Assembly: GCF_001625595.1 (NCBI RefSeq)
Contig: NZ_AUXT01000188.1
Span: forward strand, 1 to 64,000
Length of the DNA: 64,000 nt
Reading direction: 5' to 3'
Source: Pseudoalteromonas luteoviolacea NCIMB 1942
Lineage (GTDB): Bacteria > Pseudomonadota > Gammaproteobacteria > Enterobacterales > Alteromonadaceae
Positions within the stretch are counted from its first letter, which is position 1; each line of letters starts with the position of its first letter. Of the stretch, positions 63,414-64,000 are shown one piece after another. Under the pieces are notes generated by a model. It saw nothing but the letters and a program-made list of their open reading frames with translations. It had not been told where the DNA came from and did no database searches. Position numbers and translations under genes: made by a program.

Positions 63414-64000
63414 ATGAACAACGACAAAAAGCCAGAAAAAATAACAATTTTTGATGTTGCCAAGGAAGCACAGGTCTCCAAATCTACCGTTTCGCTCGTT
63501 TTAACCCACTCAGACAAAGTAAGCGATAAAAGCAAAGAAAAAGTCTTAAAAGCAATTGAAAAGTTAGGTTATGTCTACAACCGTGACGCCGCAGCACTTA
63601 GAAGTAAAAAATCAAATCTTGTTGCAGTCGTCATCAACGACTTAACTAACCCCTACTCTGCACAGCTAGCGGTCGGTTTAGAGAAACACATCTATGCATT
63701 AGGTATGGTCCCCATGTTAGTCAATACTGGGGAAGACTTTCAGCGCCAGCAGCAAGTGGTGAATACCTTAAAAGAATACAATGTCTCAGCATTTGTTATG
63801 GTTCCGGCGCCTGGCACAACTAAAGAATGGGTAAATCAATTAGTACATTCAGGCTTTCCAGTTATAAATATAATGCGTGAGATTCAGTTTGCCGATGCAC
63901 CATGTATTCTCCCAGACAACCAAAAGGGTACACACCTAGCCACGGAACATCTATTAGCTAAAGGGCTTGATAAACTGGCATTTTTGGGTGGGACAACGGA
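63414..64000 (+). CDS. LacI-family transcriptional regulator, C-terminus beyond window
   Basis: The first 195 residues of a LacI/GalR-type repressor. The N-terminal HTH ITIFDVAKEAQVSKSTVSLV (residues 9-28) is followed by hinge SDKSKEKVLKAIEKLGYVYN and DAAALRSKKSNLVAVVINDL, then the periplasmic-binding-like sugar domain (NPYSAQLAVGLEKH). The gene runs off the right edge, so the effector cannot be guessed from context. It is divergent from the S9-fold gene. Confidence 0.92.
   Translation, partial: MNNDKKPEKITIFDVAKEAQVSKSTVSLVLTHSDKVSDKSKEKVLKAIEKLGYVYNRDAAALRSKKSNLVAVVINDLTNPYSAQLAVGLEKHIYALGMVPMLVNTGEDFQRQQQVVNTLKEYNVSAFVMVPAPGTTKEWVNQLVHSGFPVINIMREIQFADAPCILPDNQKGTHLATEHLLAKGLDKLAFLGGTT

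Noticed and set aside
1..64000. tRNA, rRNA, CRISPR arrays, insertion sequences, integrases or phage genes
   Set aside because: None was seen. The only tandem array is the coding minisatellite at 50821-50982, which has no spacers.

Overview
The window looks like a chromosomal segment of a marine gammaproteobacterium, most likely Pseudoalteromonas. The basis is moderate-to-low GC, many secreted hydrolases, a chitinase / AA10 LPMO / chitinase block flanked by a chitin-binding M4 protease, RND pumps, TonB iron uptake, and two small peptides with a leader-like N-terminus. This is inferred from gene content; no rRNA or tRNA gene is visible.

Layout. 1-930: start of an unidentified minus-strand gene, a MerR regulator with a textbook MerR-type promoter (19-bp spacer, perfect dyad) facing that gene, and a 59-aa precursor-like peptide with its own terminator. 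1.2-5.5 kb: a two-gene RND pump preceded by a 9-codon ORF and a hairpin (possible attenuator). 5.6-10.3 kb: a tightly overlapping five-gene minus-strand operon (thioester-reductase-like SDR, class III aminotransferase, SRPBCC protein, acyl-CoA-dehydrogenase-like protein, formyltransferase) behind a near-consensus Fur box. It reads as an undescribed iron-regulated pathway that could reduce an acyl thioester, aminate the aldehyde, desaturate the chain and N-formylate the amine. 10.5-13.6 kb: secreted M6 metalloprotease and a TPR protein. 14-17 kb: candidate sRNA, nudB, a methyltransferase and an SPFH/NfeD pair.

17.4-18.3 kb: two decayed genes. 18.4-24.7 kb: CE2-like esterase, two-component system, Fur-box TonB receptor and a lipoprotein. 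24.8-29.1 kb: a broken secreted gene, a GGDEF protein with unclear start, a second precursor-like peptide, an MlaC-like protein, a PagL-like protein with Asn at the catalytic His position, and a regulator relic. 29.2-37.0 kb: quinone-oxidoreductase-like gene, complete tripartite RND pump and divergent LysR regulator.

37.7-48.0 kb: the chitin block. Four secreted proteins (M4 protease, ChiA-type GH18, AA10 LPMO, second GH18) share eight small chitin-binding modules. They could together strip protein from chitin, oxidise crystalline chains and hydrolyse them. 48.7-53 kb: DM13 protein, then a secreted protein with nine Gly-Asp-Ser-Phe-Gly-Ala repeats 14 bp downstream of a Maf/DUF115 glycosyltransferase-like gene, plus a nonsense-mutated paralogue with one repeat. 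This suggests a dedicated glycosyltransferase/repeat-protein pair. 53.3-64 kb: ahpC-ahpF, DUF3429, a second GGDEF protein, a soluble CZB chemoreceptor, a BMT5-like protein with a C-terminal CCHH zinc finger, an RhtA-like exporter, an S9-fold protein lacking its nucleophile serine, and the start of a LacI-family regulator.

Limits: everything was read by eye, with no database search or folding program. Promoters, operators and terminators are pattern matches.
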